A stretch of 64,000 nt of DNA, taken from NCBI GenBank assembly GCA_023457895.1, contig JAEXAY010000005.1, positions 186,001 to 250,000 of the forward strand, in the 5' to 3' direction. Under the pieces are notes generated by a model. It worked only from the letters and a program-made list of their open reading frames with translations, ran no database searches and was not told the DNA's origin. The position numbers and the translations under genes are program-made. Origin of the DNA: Pseudomonadota bacterium (GTDB lineage Bacteria > Pseudomonadota > Alphaproteobacteria > Sphingomonadales > Sphingomonadaceae). Position 1 is the stretch's first letter. Each line of letters begins with the position of its first letter. Of the stretch, positions 50,759 to 58,927 are shown one piece after another.

Positions 50759-52173
50759 TGGTCTCCTGTGTCGGGCGCGGCGATGCGCACCACCTTGTCG
50801 TCTATGTGCTTGTCGCCTGTGTTACGGTCCTTGGCAACAGCGGGCAATTGCGGCGGTTCCGTTTCGGCATAGCGCGGCAGCGCATCAACCGCGCCAAGCT
50901 CGCCCAGTTCCTTGCCGCCGGTCTCGACATTGAGCTCGGCGAACTTGCGGCCGGTCACCATCACCCGCTGCTCGAACGAGGAAACGAACTGGTTATAGGC
51001 GTTGACCGCGGTGCCGAGCCCGCCGCCCATGCGCTTCAAATGCCCCGCCGCGACGCTCAGCCGCTCGTGCATTTCCTTGCCGAGCGCGGCGACCTGCTTG
51101 GCCTCGCGCGCCAGTGCTTCCTGCCGCCAGATGCCTGCGACCGTGCGGGCAATCGCGATGAGATTGGTCGGGGTCGCGAGCAGCACCCGCTTGCCGAACG
51201 CATAGTCCCACAAGTCGGGATCCTGTTCGAGCGCGGCGGAAAGGAAATGTTCGCCGGGCACGAACATGATGACATAATCGGGCGTGTCGTCGAACTGGTC
51301 CTGATAGGCCTTGGTGCCGAGCTGATTGACATGGGTCTTCATCGCCGCGGCATGGCTGGCGAGATGGACGCCGCGCAGCTCCTCGTCGGCATCGAACGCA
51401 TCCTGATAGGCGTTCAGGGAAACCTTGGCGTCGATTACCAGCGACTTGCCGCCCGGCACGCGCACGATCGCGTCGGGGCGCAGCCGGCCGCCATCTTCCT
51501 GCGTGCGGCTGACCTCCATCTGGAAGTCGGCATGTTCGGAAAGGCCGCATTGTTCGAGCACGTTCCTGAGCTGCTGTTCGCCCCAGCGGCCGCGCGCCTT
51601 GGGGGCGTTGCGCAACGAGTTGACGAGCCGCGCCGCTTCGGAGCGCACCTGGTCCTGCCCGGCGCGCATCTGGTCCATCAGGCCGGCGAGATTGCCATAG
51701 GCCTCGCGCCGCTCCGCCTCGATCTTCTGCACCTGCTCCTCATATTTTTGCAGGCGGTCGGACACCGGCTGGAGCAGTGCTTTGAGTTCCTGTCCGGAGC
51801 TTTCCTCCGACTGTTTGAAACGCTGGTCGGCGCGTTCGAGGAAGGCGGCCTGTGCCTTGTCTAGCAGCGCCGCGCTGACGGAAGAAAACTGGTGCGTCAT
51901 CGCCTCGCGGGCCGCGGTCAGTTCGGCGATGCGTTCGTGGAACGAGGCCTCGCGCGCCTCGCGTTCGGCCGAGAGCGAGGCAAGGCGAAGCTTGACCTCG
52001 TCCTTCTCGCGATCGGCGGCTTCGAGGTCGACGATCGCGCGCTTGAAACGCTCCTCATAGCCGTCGCGTTCGGCCTTCAGTGCCCCCGCCCCGCGCCCGC
52101 CGATCAGCCAGCCAATCAGCCCTGCGGCAGCGGCAATGACAAGGGCGACGAGGACAAGCGTGGTATCGGTCAT
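50755..52173 (-). CDS. rmuC: DNA recombination protein RmuC
   Basis: A 472-residue protein with an N-terminal membrane helix (LVLVALVIAAAAGLIGWLIGG), a long coiled coil (about residues 35-180) and the RmuC nuclease-like domain: RGRWGEQQLRNVLEQCGL, RLRPDAIVRVPGGKSLVIDAKVSLNAY, PDYVIMFVPGEHFLSAALEQDPDLW and LATPTNLIAIARTVA. RmuC limits inversions at short inverted repeats in E. coli. The start at MTDTTLVLV is preferred; MFAPMTDTT at 52185 is an alternative. Confidence 0.95.
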   Translation of the reverse strand: MTDTTLVLVALVIAAAAGLIGWLIGGRGAGALKAERDGYEERFKRAIVDLEAADREKDEVKLRLASLSAEREAREASFHERIAELTAAREAMTHQFSSVSAALLDKAQAAFLERADQRFKQSEESSGQELKALLQPVSDRLQKYEEQVQKIEAERREAYGNLAGLMDQMRAGQDQVRSEAARLVNSLRNAPKARGRWGEQQLRNVLEQCGLSEHADFQMEVSRTQEDGGRLRPDAIVRVPGGKSLVIDAKVSLNAYQDAFDADEELRGVHLASHAAAMKTHVNQLGTKAYQDQFDDTPDYVIMFVPGEHFLSAALEQDPDLWDYAFGKRVLLATPTNLIAIARTVAGIWRQEALAREAKQVAALGKEMHERLSVAAGHLKRMGGGLGTAVNAYNQFVSSFEQRVMVTGRKFAELNVETGGKELGELGAVDALPRYAETEPPQLPAVAKDRNTGDKHIDDKVVRIAAPDTGDQ

Positions 52174-52272
52174 GGGTGCGAACATAGATGGAACACCAGA
52201 TGGAGGGAAGCGGTAATTGGTCTGCTTGCGATTTGCCTGTCCCGCGCCGGAGAGGAGGCCTCGCCGCTGCTC

Positions 52273-52411
52273 CACCCTCCCTCGCCAGGGAGGGTCGAAG
52301 GCGCGTCAGCGGCTTCGGGGTGGGTAAAGGGTGGCAGCGGGCATAGGCGGAGAAGATTTACCCACCCCAAAAGGCGTGCCGCCTTTTGACCCTCCCTGGC
52401 GAGGGAGGGTG
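52273..52411. repeat. Inverted pair of palindromic repeats, CCCTCCCT/AGGGAGGG family (downstream of def)
   Basis: Two units in opposite orientation, 52273-52328 and 52357-52411, 28 bases apart. Each unit has an outer hairpin (ACCCTCCCTCG-CC-AGGGAGGGT type), a second hairpin whose stem differs between units (CGAAG-G-CGC...GCG-G-CTTCG; AAAAGGCG...CGCCTTTT), and GGGGTGGGTAAA at the inner end. Inner ends of the two units are complementary. It lies between rmuC and def. Confidence 0.85.
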
Positions 52412-52439
52412 ATCAGCGCCGCGCCTTCGTTTGGTAAAG

Positions 52440-52973
52440 CTACGCCGCCTTGCGCAGTTTCGCCAGCTTTTTCAACACCATATCACGCTTCAGCCGTGAC
52501 AGGTGGTCGATGAACAAGATGCCTTCGAGATGGTCATGCTCATGCTGGATGCAGGTCGCCATGAGGCCGGTCAGCCGTTCCTTGTGCGCCTTGCCATGCT
52601 CGTCCTGCCATTCGACCGTGACCTCGGCGGGCCGGGTAACCTCGGCATATTGTTCGGGGACCGAGAGGCAGCCTTCATTATAGATGCTATGCTCTTCGGA
52701 CTCCTCGGAAAATACCGGATTGATGAACACCCGCGGCTCGCGGATGACGGTCTCCCCGCTCTCGTCTGCGGGGTCCGGGCGCTGCAGGTCGATCACAAGG
52801 ATGCGCTCCGGCCGGCCCACCTGGATCGCGGCAAGGCCGATCCCGGGGGCGTCATACATCGTCTCGAACATGTCGGCGATGAACGCGCGCAAGTCCTCGT
52901 CGAACGTCTCGACGGGTTTGGAAATGATACGCAGCCGCGGGTCCGGCGTTTCGATAATCGGTAAGATGGCCAT
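52440..52973 (-). CDS. def: Peptide deformylase
   Basis: Removes the N-formyl group from nascent proteins. A 177-residue metalloenzyme with all three motifs: GIGLAAIQVG, EGCLSVP and QHEHDHLEG (two zinc/iron His plus catalytic Glu). The start at MAILPIIETPDPRLR is standard; the longer frame reads into the repeat array. The gene is flanked on both sides by the CCCTCCCT-type palindromes. The partner formyltransferase gene, fmt, lies 1.9 kb away. Confidence 0.97.
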   Translation of the reverse strand: MAILPIIETPDPRLRIISKPVETFDEDLRAFIADMFETMYDAPGIGLAAIQVGRPERILVIDLQRPDPADESGETVIREPRVFINPVFSEESEEHSIYNEGCLSVPEQYAEVTRPAEVTVEWQDEHGKAHKERLTGLMATCIQHEHDHLEGILFIDHLSRLKRDMVLKKLAKLRKAA

Positions 52974-53057
52974 GCCCCGCGAGGTAGGGTTGCGGGGGGG
53001 GCGAGTCAAGATTTTGGGCGAACGGCCCTGCTCGCTCCGGAAAGCATCGCGACGCCC

Positions 53058-53381
53058 CACCCTCCCTTCTAGGGAGGGTCAAAAGGCGGTCACGCCTTTT
53101 GGGGTGGGTAGGGAGCCCCGCCGCCGATGCTTTACCCACCCCGAAGCCGCTACGCGCCTTCGACCCTCCCTCGCGAGGGAGGGTGGAGATGGTGCGTGCG
53201 CTTCCTGCCCCTCCCTTCCAGGGAGGGTCAAAAAAGCGCCAGCTTTTTTGGCGTGGGTATGCGGGTTTATCCAATCACCGTTTTACCCACGCCGAAAATT
53301 TCCGTGAAATTTTCGATCCTCCCTTGCGAGGGAGGGTGAAGATGTTGCGCGCGATTCCCACCTCCCTGGCGAGGGAGGGTG
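53058..53381. repeat. Cluster of five palindromic repeats, CCCTCCCT/AGGGAGGG family (def-recR gap)
   Basis: This fills the 436-base gap between def and recR (52974-53409), which holds no gene. Units: 53058-53110 (+), 53131-53185 (inverted), 53208-53259 (+), 53281-53338 (inverted) and a stub of the outer hairpin at 53359-53381. The second hairpin has a different stem in each unit (AAAAGGCG/CGCCTTTT; CGAAG-C-CGC/GCG-C-CTTCG; AAAAAAGC/GCTTTTTT; GAAAATTT/AAATTTTC), yet both arms stay complementary. Units 1-2 and 3-4 form head-to-head pairs joined by complementary GGGTGGGTA/TACCCACCC or GCGTGGGTA/TACCCACGC ends. Confidence 0.88.
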
Positions 53382-53409
53382 GAGGCGGTTCTATCCCCCT
53401 GCCCCCGCT

Positions 53410-54006
53410 CTACCCCACCGGCTTCCTCGCCCTTAACGCCTGCGCGAGCGTGCCTTCGTCGAGATAATCGAGCTCGCCCCCCACCGGCAGGCCGTGGGCG
53501 AGCTGGGTCAGGCGGACGGGGAAATTTTCCAGGCGGTCGGCGATATAATGGGCGGTGGTCTGGCCCTCGAGCGTCGCATTCATCGCCAGCACCACCTCGT
53601 CGATCCCGCCGCGCGCGACGCGTTCGACCAGAAGGTCGATGGTGAGATCTTCGGGCCGCACGCCTTCGAGCGCCGAAAGCCGCCCGCCGAGCACATGATA
53701 TTTACCCGGAAACAGCCGCGAGCGGTCGAGCGCCCAGAGGTCAGCCACCTCCTCGACCACGCACAAGGCGCGTTCGTCGCGGCGCGGATCGGCGCAGATG
53801 CCGCACGGATCGCGCGTGTCGATATTGCCGCAGGTGCCGCACGTCACCAGCGTGCGGTTGACCGCATCGAGCGCCTTCAAGAGCGGCTCCATCGCGCTTT
53901 CGCGCCGCTTGAGCAGGTGCAGCACCGCGCGCCGCGCCGAACGCGGGCCAAGCCCGGGCAGCCGGGCAAGCGCCTGTGTCAGCGCATCGATTTCGGGCGA
54001 GATCAT
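53410..54006 (-). CDS. recR: Recombination protein RecR
   Basis: A 198-residue member of the RecFOR gap-repair pathway. The N-terminal helix-hairpin-helix is LARLPGLGPRSARRAVLHLL, the zinc finger is CGTCGNIDTRDPCGIC, and the Toprim domain is LCVVEEVADLWALDRS and EVVLAMNATLEGQTTAHYI. RecR forms a clamp with RecO. Length and motifs are normal. Confidence 0.97.
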   Translation of the reverse strand: MISPEIDALTQALARLPGLGPRSARRAVLHLLKRRESAMEPLLKALDAVNRTLVTCGTCGNIDTRDPCGICADPRRDERALCVVEEVADLWALDRSRLFPGKYHVLGGRLSALEGVRPEDLTIDLLVERVARGGIDEVVLAMNATLEGQTTAHYIADRLENFPVRLTQLAHGLPVGGELDYLDEGTLAQALRARKPVG

Positions 54007-54051
54007 GGGAGATTCTATAAGCCGCTTTTCTTAATCTGCCATCTTCATCTC

Positions 54052-54786
54052 TCACTCGCCATCGGCAATGACCAAGCGATAGCCAGCATCGTAAGAATCG
54101 CGGGATATAATATCGGCGTAAAGCCGCTCCCATCGACCCGTTGCCAGATCCTGTTCCAATCGCTGTAATCCGAACGGCGCTCCGCCAATCGCCCAGAAAG
54201 ACGAACTGCCCGACCGGATACGCGCATCGAGATAGGCATGCGGCCGCTTCCAATAGGCATAGAGGAAGCCGTCGCTGCAATCTTCCGGCACTAATACCGG
54301 CTCGATCTGAATCCGCCCCAGCCAACGCGCATAATCTTCCATTCGGGGCATCTGCGCGTCATCAAGCGCGGCAAGTTCGGGAAGATAATCGGTCAACCAT
54401 GGGCGGGCTGCGGGGTCATAAGTGAGCAGTACAATCGGTCCGCGGGTCACCCTGCGGATTTCCTTCAAACCCGTCGCCTTATCCGGCCAGTGATGGATGG
54501 TGAGGATCGCCATCGCAGCATCGAAGCTTTTGTCAGCAAACGGCATATCTGCGGCGACAGCTTGCACGACAGGCGCCGCCGAAGCCGGGCGTTTGGCAAT
54601 CATTTCCGCTGATGGTTCAACTGCGGTTACCCGCCGCGACGAAGGCTCATAAGAGCCTGTGCCGGCACCGACATTGAGGACTGTTTTCGCATCGCCCAGT
54701 GCGACCTCCAGCTGTGCCATTATGCGGGGGTCAGGCTTGCGCAATTCAGCATAATTGATTCCGATTGTGTCATAGAGCGCATGCAT
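54052..54786 (-). CDS. SAM-dependent methyltransferase (class I)
   Basis: A 244-residue methyltransferase. The SAM loop is TVLNVGAGTGSYEP (near residue 35), the acidic residue follows in VTAVEPSAEMI, and AVAADMPFADKSFDAAMAILTIHHWPDKATGLKEIRRV carries motifs II and III. The acceptor is unknown. The C-terminus (IISRDSYDAGYRLVIADGE) is family-like. It is divergent from fmt, and 53 bases separate the two starts. Confidence 0.88.
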   Translation of the reverse strand: MHALYDTIGINYAELRKPDPRIMAQLEVALGDAKTVLNVGAGTGSYEPSSRRVTAVEPSAEMIAKRPASAAPVVQAVAADMPFADKSFDAAMAILTIHHWPDKATGLKEIRRVTRGPIVLLTYDPAARPWLTDYLPELAALDDAQMPRMEDYARWLGRIQIEPVLVPEDCSDGFLYAYWKRPHAYLDARIRSGSSSFWAIGGAPFGLQRLEQDLATGRWERLYADIISRDSYDAGYRLVIADGE

Positions 54787-54839
54787 GATCGCAAACTAGG
54801 GCTTGCGCTGCGGTCTGCCAAGCGGTTTAGGCAAGGCTT

Positions 54840-55850
54840 ATGAAACTCGTCTTCATGGGAACGCCCGATTTTGCCGTGCCGACGCTCGAGGCGCTGGTGG
54901 CGACCGGGCATGAGATTGCCGCGGTCTATTCGCAGCCGCCACGTCCCGCGGGGCGCGGCAAGAAGCTGATGCCCTCGCCCGTCCATGCGCGCGCCGAAGC
55001 GCTCGGCCTCCCCGTGCGCACGCCAGAGAGCCTACGCGGCGCGGAGGTGCAGGCCGAATTTGCCGCGCTCGGTGCCGATGCGGCGGTGGTCGCGGCCTAT
55101 GGGCTGATCCTCCCCAAGGCGGTGCTTCAAGCGCCGCGGCTCGGCTGCCTCAACGTCCATGGCTCGATCCTGCCGCGCTGGCGCGGCGCGGCGCCGGTGC
55201 AGCGCGCCATCCTCGCCGGCGATGCCGAAACCGGGGTGACGATCATGCAGATGGAAAAGGGCCTCGATACAGGCGCGATGCTGCTGGTCGAGCGCACACC
55301 CATTGCGGGCAAGACGGCGGGCGAACTGACGGATGAACTGGCCGGGATGGGCGCGGCGATGATGGTGCGTGTGCTCGCCGATCCGCAGGCCTTTCCGCCG
55401 CAGGTCCAGCCCGAGGACGGCGTCACCTATGCGCACAAGATCGACAAGGCCGAGGCGCGGATCGACTGGACCCGGCCGGCGATCGCGGTCGAGCGGCAGG
55501 TGCGCGCGTTCAATCCCTTTCCGGGGGCGTTTTTCGAATATGTGGGCGAGCGGTTCCGCGTGCATGCGGCGGAGGTGGTTGCGTCCTCCAACAATCGTCA
55601 TGCTGAACCTGGTTCAGCATCCATAGACCCGGAGCCATCGATAGCGCGGGAGCTATGGACCCTGAAACAAGTTCAGGGTGACGAAGCGGGGGGCATCTCG
55701 CCCGGCACCATCCTCGACGCGCGGCTGACCATTGCGTGCGGCGAAGGGGCGATCCGCCCGCTCCTCATCCAGCGCGCGGGCAAAGCGGCGATGGCGGTAG
55801 CGGACCTGCTGCGCGGCTTTGCCATGCCGGAAGGGTCGCGGGTTGGTTGA
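54840..55850 (+). CDS. fmt: Methionyl-tRNA formyltransferase with an in-frame repeat-derived insert
   Basis: Formylates initiator Met-tRNA. A 336-residue protein, against about 305-315 for the family. The catalytic domain holds MKLVFMGTPDFAVPTLEAL and CLNVHGSILPRWRGAAPVQRAI (Asn, His and the SLLP-like loop), then MQMEKGLDTGAML. The C-terminal domain (VRAFNPFPGAFFEY; GTILDARLTIACGEGAIRPLLIQRAGK) is split by about 30 residues (NNRHAEPGSASIDPEPSIAR, then ELWTLKQVQGDE) that are the translation of a palindromic repeat (55596-55683) also present outside genes. The insert falls in a loop between strands of the C-terminal barrel, so function is probably kept. Confidence 0.95.
   Translation: MKLVFMGTPDFAVPTLEALVATGHEIAAVYSQPPRPAGRGKKLMPSPVHARAEALGLPVRTPESLRGAEVQAEFAALGADAAVVAAYGLILPKAVLQAPRLGCLNVHGSILPRWRGAAPVQRAILAGDAETGVTIMQMEKGLDTGAMLLVERTPIAGKTAGELTDELAGMGAAMMVRVLADPQAFPPQVQPEDGVTYAHKIDKAEARIDWTRPAIAVERQVRAFNPFPGAFFEYVGERFRVHAAEVVASSNNRHAEPGSASIDPEPSIARELWTLKQVQGDEAGGISPGTILDARLTIACGEGAIRPLLIQRAGKAAMAVADLLRGFAMPEGSRVG
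55596..55683. repeat. Palindromic repeat, CGTCATGC(C/T)GAAC family, copy 2, inside fmt
   Basis: An 88-base element with ends CGTCATGCTGAAC and GTTCAGGGTGACG, inner arms CCATAG and CTATGG, and CCTGAAACAAGTTCAGG on the right. It aligns with the intergenic copy at 19492-19577. Here all of it is read in frame as part of the fmt protein, without stop codons. Confidence 0.85.
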
Positions 55851-55867
55851 AGCGGCGGAAATGGCAT

Positions 55868-55941
55868 GTGCCCCTGCGCAGGCAGGGGCCCAGGGCAGCT
55901 CAGCGCAGCATAACAGTGGGCCCCTGCCTGCGCAGGGGCAC
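55868..55941. repeat. Palindromic repeat, GTGCCCCTGCGCAGGC family, upstream of truA
   Basis: Perfect 25-base inverted arms (55868-55892 and 55917-55941) with a 24-base loop. It lies between fmt and truA, 17 bases before the truA start, so it would form a strong hairpin in the leader. The family partner is at 56717-56790. Confidence 0.88.
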
Positions 55942-55958
55942 GGATGCGGTATAACCCC

Positions 55959-56702
55959 ATGACCCGCTTCGCGCTCACGGTCGAATTTGATGGCCGCCCG
56001 TTCATGGGCTGGCAGCGGCAGGCGCATGGGCCTTCGGTGCAGGGCGCGATCGAGGAGGCGGCCAAATCGATCACCGGCGAGGACATCACCGTCCATGCCG
56101 CCGGGCGCACCGATGCAGGCGTGCATGGCCTTGCGATGCGCGCGCATCTCGATGTCGCAAAGCCCTTCACCCCGTTCCGGCTGATGGAAGCGCTGAACGC
56201 GCGGCTGCGGCCCGATCCGGTCGCGATCCTTGCCTGCGAGGCGGTGGCGGACGATTGGCACGCGCGCTTTTCCTGCACGGGGCGCGCCTATCTCTATCGC
56301 ATCGTCAACCGCCGCGCGCCGCTCACCTTCAACAAGGGGCTGGCGTGGCAGATCGCGCAGCCGCTCGACGTCGTGGCGATGGACGAAGCGGCGCGGCATC
56401 TGGTCGGCCATCATGATTTCACCACCTTCCGCTCGGTCCATTGCCAGGCGCAAAGCCCGGTCAAGACGCTCGACCGGCTCGCGGTCGAGGCGGGCGATGG
56501 CGGGCTGGTCCATATCCATGCCGAGGCGCGCAGTTTCCTCCACCATCAGGTCCGCTCGATGACCGGATGCCTTGCGCTGGTGGGCCTGGGCAAGTGGCGC
56601 CCCGATGACGTCAAGACGGCACTGGAGGCGCGCGACCGCGCCGCGCTGGGGCTCAACGCGCCGCCCGACGGACTCTATTTCGTGCGGGCGGTTTACGGGT
56701 AG
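55959..56702 (+). CDS. truA: tRNA pseudouridine synthase A
   Basis: Makes pseudouridine at positions 38-40 of tRNA anticodon arms. A 247-residue enzyme. The catalytic Asp is in AAGRTDAGVHG near residue 50, the start is MTRFALTVEFDGRPFMGWQRQ, and the C-terminal FLHHQVRSMTGCLALVG is family-typical. An earlier ATG (55944) adds five residues. Perfect hairpin repeats of one family stand on both sides. Confidence 0.96.
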   Translation: MTRFALTVEFDGRPFMGWQRQAHGPSVQGAIEEAAKSITGEDITVHAAGRTDAGVHGLAMRAHLDVAKPFTPFRLMEALNARLRPDPVAILACEAVADDWHARFSCTGRAYLYRIVNRRAPLTFNKGLAWQIAQPLDVVAMDEAARHLVGHHDFTTFRSVHCQAQSPVKTLDRLAVEAGDGGLVHIHAEARSFLHHQVRSMTGCLALVGLGKWRPDDVKTALEARDRAALGLNAPPDGLYFVRAVYG

Positions 56703-56716
56703 GGCGAGAAGGAATC

Positions 56717-56790
56717 GTGCCCCTGCGCAGGCAGCGGCCCAGTGTTACGCTGCGCTGTGCGACCCTGGGCCGCTGCCTGCGCAGGGGCAC
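56717..56790. repeat. Palindromic repeat, GTGCCCCTGCGCAGGC family, downstream of truA
   Basis: Perfect 26-base inverted arms (56717-56742 and 56765-56790) with a 22-base loop. Against the copy at 55868 it differs by G to C in the left arm (AGGGGCC/AGCGGCC) and the matching C to G in the right arm, so pairing is preserved. It may also stop truA transcription. Confidence 0.88.
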
Positions 56791-56869
56791 ATGGGGTTTT
56801 GAGGCAGGGATAATCCTCCCCAAGCTTGTCTTGGGGAGGAATTGACGCCATCCTCAAACCCTTCAGCCC

Positions 56870-58765
56870 TCAAACCCTGAACACCCGGCCCACGGCCTTG
56901 TCGAGCATCATGAGCTGCCAGATCAGCCGGCCGTGGTCGTGCTTGCCCGACTGGTGCTGCGTGACGATGCGGTCGACCTGTTTCATGTCGACCCAGCCGG
57001 TTTGCGCGAGCGAGGAGGCGCCGGCGAGGGCGCGGGCTTCATCGGCGAGGCGGGTGCGGAACCATTGGCTGATCGGTGTCACGAACCCCATTTTGGGGCG
57101 GTAGAGTATGTCTTCGGGGAGGTAGCGCTCCATCGCCTTCTTCATCAGCCATTTGCCGGTGCCGCCGCGCACCCGCATGTCGGCGGGGATCGAGGCGGCG
57201 AATTCGATCAGCCGGTGGTCGAGCAAGGGCTCGCGCGCCTCGAGGCTCACCGCCATGCTCATCCGGTCGACCTTGGTGAGGATATCGCCGGGGAGCCAGA
57301 TCTTGAGGTCGGCATATTGCGCCCGGTCAAGCGCCTCGCGCGCGGGCGCGCCTTCCATCGCGCGCCAGTAGCGTTCCTCGGCGACATGGCCCGAAAGCGC
57401 GCGCCGCGCCGCGTCGGTGAACAGGCGCCGGCGCATCGCGGGGCCCGTCACCCCCACCGCCTCGGCATAGCCTTCCGCGCCGGTCCGCGCGAGGCTTTGC
57501 AGCGTCGCCTTGGCGCGAAAGGCGCGCGGCGCCCAGTCGGCCTTGGGGTAGATCGCGCCGAGCGGCCCGAGCAGGTGCCGCCGCACGCCCGCCGGGATGA
57601 AGCGGCGGATGCGCTCCTCCTGATGCTGGAATATGAGGCGGCGATAGCCCGCAAACGCCTCGTCGGCGCCGTCGCCCGAAAGCGCGACGGTAACATGCTC
57701 GCGCGCCAGTTCGGACACGCGGAACATGGGGAGCGCCGAGGCATCGGCGAAGGGCTCGTCGAAATGCTGCGCGATGCGGTCGATCAGGCCATAATCATTG
57801 GCATCGACGATGCGCTTGTGATGATCGGTGGCGAAGCGCGCGGCGATGCGGTCGGCATAGCCCGTCTCGTCGAGATCGGCCTGGTCGAAGCCGATCGAGC
57901 AGGTCTTGACCGCGCGCGGCGAGTTTTCCGCCATCAGCGCGACCACCGCGCTCGAGTCCACCCCGCCCGAAAGGAACGCGCCCAAGGGCACATCGGCAAC
58001 CATCCGGGAAGTCACCGCCTGGCGCATCAGCGCGACGAGATGCTCCTCGCATTCGGCCGCGCTCGCCTTGACGCGGCGGGAAAAGTCGATGTCCCACCAC
58101 TGCACCGGCGCGGACAGCGGCTGCCCGCGCTTCAGCGCGAGGAAATGCCCGGCGGGGAGCTTGTGCACGCCTGCGACGAAACAGGCATCGTCGGGGACGT
58201 AGCCGAAGGCGAAATAATCATCGACCGCGCGGATATCGGGCTCGGCGCGCAGCATCGGGTTGGCGAGGAGGCCCTTCAGTTCCGAGGCGAACGCGACGCT
58301 CCCGTCCGAAAGCAGCGCATAGTAAAGCGGCTTCACCCCCAGCCGGTCGCGCGCGAGGAACAATTGCCCCGCCATATGATCGTGGATGGCAAAGGCGAAC
58401 ATGCCGTGGAGCCGCTCGAGACAGGCCGGACCCCATTGCCGCCACGCCGCGAGGATCACCTCGGTATCGCCCTCGCTGTGGAACCGGTGGCCATGATCGC
58501 GCAGCTCGGCGCGCAGCTCGCGGTAATTGTAGATCTCGCCGTTGAAGCTGATCGCGGCATTTTCATCGTCGGACAGCATCGGCTGCGGCGAGCCTTCAAG
58601 GTCGATGATCGAGAGCCTCAGATGCGCCAGCCCCACCCCCGGCGCAGTCCAGGTCCCCGACCCGTCCGGCCCGCGATGCTGCATCGGCGCCAGCATCATC
58701 CTGAGCCGCGCGGGGTCCACCGGCTTCGCCGTTTCGAGATGATAAAGGCCCGCTATGCCGCACAT
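56870..58765 (-). CDS. XrtA/PEP-CTERM-associated glutamine amidotransferase (asparagine synthase-like)
   Basis: A 631-residue class II amidotransferase. The N-terminal nucleophile is Cys2 (MCGIAGLYHL), with MQHRGPDGSG, SFNGEIYNYRELR and GDTEV forming the glutaminase domain, and the C-terminal synthetase domain carries LGAFLSGGVDSSAVVALMA (pyrophosphate loop) and LSGDGADEAFAGYRR. Asn-synthase-like proteins of this form accompany XrtA exosortase loci and probably modify exopolysaccharide sugars or peptides. The XrtA gene lies 1.5 kb away across a convergent aspartyl-protease gene. A 13-base direct repeat is seen in the upstream gap. Confidence 0.93.
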   Translation of the reverse strand: MCGIAGLYHLETAKPVDPARLRMMLAPMQHRGPDGSGTWTAPGVGLAHLRLSIIDLEGSPQPMLSDDENAAISFNGEIYNYRELRAELRDHGHRFHSEGDTEVILAAWRQWGPACLERLHGMFAFAIHDHMAGQLFLARDRLGVKPLYYALLSDGSVAFASELKGLLANPMLRAEPDIRAVDDYFAFGYVPDDACFVAGVHKLPAGHFLALKRGQPLSAPVQWWDIDFSRRVKASAAECEEHLVALMRQAVTSRMVADVPLGAFLSGGVDSSAVVALMAENSPRAVKTCSIGFDQADLDETGYADRIAARFATDHHKRIVDANDYGLIDRIAQHFDEPFADASALPMFRVSELAREHVTVALSGDGADEAFAGYRRLIFQHQEERIRRFIPAGVRRHLLGPLGAIYPKADWAPRAFRAKATLQSLARTGAEGYAEAVGVTGPAMRRRLFTDAARRALSGHVAEERYWRAMEGAPAREALDRAQYADLKIWLPGDILTKVDRMSMAVSLEAREPLLDHRLIEFAASIPADMRVRGGTGKWLMKKAMERYLPEDILYRPKMGFVTPISQWFRTRLADEARALAGASSLAQTGWVDMKQVDRIVTQHQSGKHDHGRLIWQLMMLDKAVGRVFRV

Positions 58766-58841
58766 AGGGGCGGGGGTTTAGAGGAATGAACCGAGCGCGT
58801 CATCTATTTTGCTATACCCCGCGCGGCGATGCGGGGCCGGG

Positions 58842-58867
58842 TATCAAACAACACTATCAAACAACAC
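58842..58867. repeat. Tandem 13-base direct repeat
   Basis: TATCAAACAACAC occurs twice without a spacer in the divergent promoter region between the amidotransferase and aspartyl protease genes. It may be a regulator site or replication slippage; only two copies are present. Confidence 0.6.
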
Positions 58868-58927
58868 TGGCGGCGGTCGCCTTTGTCGCATAAGCGTGCC
58901 CCACGCACACCGCAGCAAGGAGTCATA

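Noticed and set aside
53058..53381. CRISPR-like look of the repeat cluster between recR and def
   Set aside because: Units alternate in orientation, have no regular unique spacers, and contain hairpins typical of REP/BIME elements. No cas gene is nearby.
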